From Litorimonas sp964511495 (GTDB taxonomy: Bacteria; Pseudomonadota; Alphaproteobacteria; Caulobacterales; Maricaulaceae): a stretch of DNA of 64,000 bases. The notes under the pieces are model-generated. The model saw only the letters and a list, made by a program, of their open reading frames with translations, searched no databases and was not told the origin of the DNA. The translations under genes and the position numbers were made by a program. How positions within the stretch are numbered: position 1 is the stretch's first letter; each line of letters begins with the position of its first letter. Positions 63,120 through 64,000 of this stretch are shown here, piece after piece. The DNA lies in the NCBI GenBank assembly GCA_964511495.1, contig CAZEFT010000015.1, forward strand, positions 19,939-83,938, written 5' to 3'.

Positions 63120-63145
63120 AAACCTCTCTTGCCATCGAGAGGTTT
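63120..63145 (+). terminator. Stem-loop after the DUF839 gene
   Basis: A 9-bp stem AAACCTCTC/GAGAGGTTT (63120-63128 and 63137-63145) with an 8-base loop is 24 bases past the stop. No clean T tract follows (only TAGGTTT), so termination strength is uncertain. Confidence 0.5.
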
Positions 63146-63293
63146 AGGTTTCGCAAGAATAGCATCCGCGCCTTCCCTCGGGCAGACCCTATCGGGTCAT
63201 GCGGATGAAATAATGATCCGCATTATTTATCACTTAAGGGTAGTTGGCGGCCGATGTCCAAAAGGGACCATACTCAGAGCGATTTCAAAACGC

Positions 63294-63719
63294 TTAGGAT
63301 GGTTTCCAGTAAGCTTCTAACTCTCTATAGACACCAACTGGCAAATGTTCTTGATTTGGCCGTGGTCTAAAGTCGGCAGTGTATATGTCTGAAAGGCTCT
63401 TAAGTTTTGAAACTCTTTTTTTCAAATAATCTTCGTATTTATCGTATTCCAAATTCAGTCCGCGATTTCCCGGGTGTGTTTCAACGGCAATCAATCCGTT
63501 ATGAAATTTAAGCTCCCACTTCCTGTAATGCTCCCAGTTTTTGTTAGCGGCATTTAAAAACGAAGCATCAATAGGGCTTAATTTGAAATTCTCTGAATAG
63601 TTACTTTTAGACTCATCCCAGAGACATTTGAAATAGTGTGGGTTACCATTAAATTGAGCCAAGCCAGTCCTAGGACCATCGTAGAAATCCCAAATCATCA
63701 TTATAGGTTCAAAATGCAT
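63294..63719 (-). CDS. Hypothetical protein (141 aa), unrecognised
   Basis: A 141-residue protein rich in Lys, Tyr, Phe, Asn and Trp, with no signal peptide or membrane helix. It starts MHFEPIMMIWDFYDGPRTGL; the C-terminal half has many Tyr/Lys/Arg (LEYDKYEDYLKKR). Its AT-rich codon use differs from the rest of the window, which suggests a recent acquisition. No family is recognised; an ATG a few residues in is an alternative start. Confidence 0.6.
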   Translation of the reverse strand: MHFEPIMMIWDFYDGPRTGLAQFNGNPHYFKCLWDESKSNYSENFKLSPIDASFLNAANKNWEHYRKWELKFHNGLIAVETHPGNRGLNLEYDKYEDYLKKRVSKLKSLSDIYTADFRPRPNQEHLPVGVYRELEAYWKPS

Positions 63720-63951
63720 TTTTTACGGTAACCCAATAACAAAAAATGATAAACCGCGATCTTTATTAGAAACCGTTCATATATATAAGGACCTTCTTTA
63801 GGCGGTTTAAGCCACTCATCTAATGTCCGCTAAACCCCCAAAATATAATAATCCGCACTTAGCGTTTTGAAACCTTCAATAAGTTCAGTGCCTTGTCAGA
63901 AAATCAAGAGAATGATCCTCACATGCTGAAGGTGCGGTATAGTGGGTTTGT

Positions 63952-63995
63952 TCTTTCACGACGGGCCTAATCGTACGTTGGATTGGCGTGAAAGA
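63952..63995. repeat. Inverted repeat near the right end
   Basis: Perfect 9-base arms TCTTTCACG (63952-63960) and CGTGAAAGA (63987-63995) are separated by 26 bases. No gene is seen in the remaining 63720-64000, so its context lies beyond the window. Confidence 0.4.
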
Positions 63996-64000
63996 TGACA

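Noticed and set aside
1..64000. tRNA, rRNA, CRISPR array, insertion sequence, prophage or replication origin
   Set aside because: Reading both strands I found no cloverleaf-like tRNA, no rRNA segment, no regularly spaced repeats, no transposase or integrase, and no DnaA-box cluster. A covariance-model search would be needed to exclude small RNAs.

Overview
The window looks like a chromosomal segment of a free-living, probably aquatic alphaproteobacterium. Supporting signs are DUF6481 and DUF1674/SdhAF4 proteins, a CC0125/CC1285-like lipoprotein tail, a CBU_0592-type membrane protein, an alphaproteobacterial-looking heat-shock promoter before dnaK, and moderate GC. A Hyphomonadales/Maricaulales-type host is my guess and is not proven. 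I see no rRNA, tRNA, insertion sequence, prophage or CRISPR array. Most of the window is compact housekeeping and catabolic sequence. Only the last ~0.9 kb and the 54.2-54.8 kb gap look AT-rich and accessory-like.

0-8 kb: end of a lipoprotein gene, a DUF6481 coiled-coil protein, an FMN reductase-nth pair, dapB, an SdhAF4-like factor, two unusual small secreted proteins (one Met/Pro-rich), and an SDR-pyrF pair. 8-21 kb: a lipoprotein, a sterol-desaturase-family enzyme, LemA plus DUF2207, an MscS channel coupled to ttcA, argG, a DUF1800/DUF1501 export pair, NAD-type glutamate dehydrogenase and DUF2177. 21-30 kb: PPOX protein, CBU_0592-OYE pair, sterol desaturase-AlkB pair, then dnaK and dnaJ separated by a 2OG-Fe(II) oxygenase and a GT4 glycosyltransferase.

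30-42 kb: small membrane ORFs, an avidin-like secreted protein coupled to an NhaC antiporter, a saccharopine-dehydrogenase-like reductase, an SMP-30-like propeller, and an arginine succinyltransferase operon (astA-astB-M20 hydrolase-astD) in which an M20 hydrolase sits where a desuccinylase is expected. 42-50 kb: a xylose/xylo-oligosaccharide locus (GH3-xylB-xylA, divergent LacI regulator, sugar porter) with two matching TGACA-N4-TGTCA operators that each overlap a TTGACA -35 box.

50-64 kb: a CHASE histidine kinase converging on a response regulator-kinase pair, a LysM lipoprotein, a small secreted protein with a hairpin-rich upstream region, a lone receiver protein, an S46 peptidase, a four-gene Zrg-like zinc-uptake operon (DUF2796, DUF3299, ABC ATPase, FtsX-type permease), a DUF839/PhoX-like Tat lipoprotein, and an unrecognised ORF near the right end.

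The most interesting items are the avidin-like gene, the M20 hydrolase in the AST operon, the Zrg-like operon, the paired LacI operators, the dnaK/dnaJ interruption, and the chain of hairpins at 54.33-54.47 kb.
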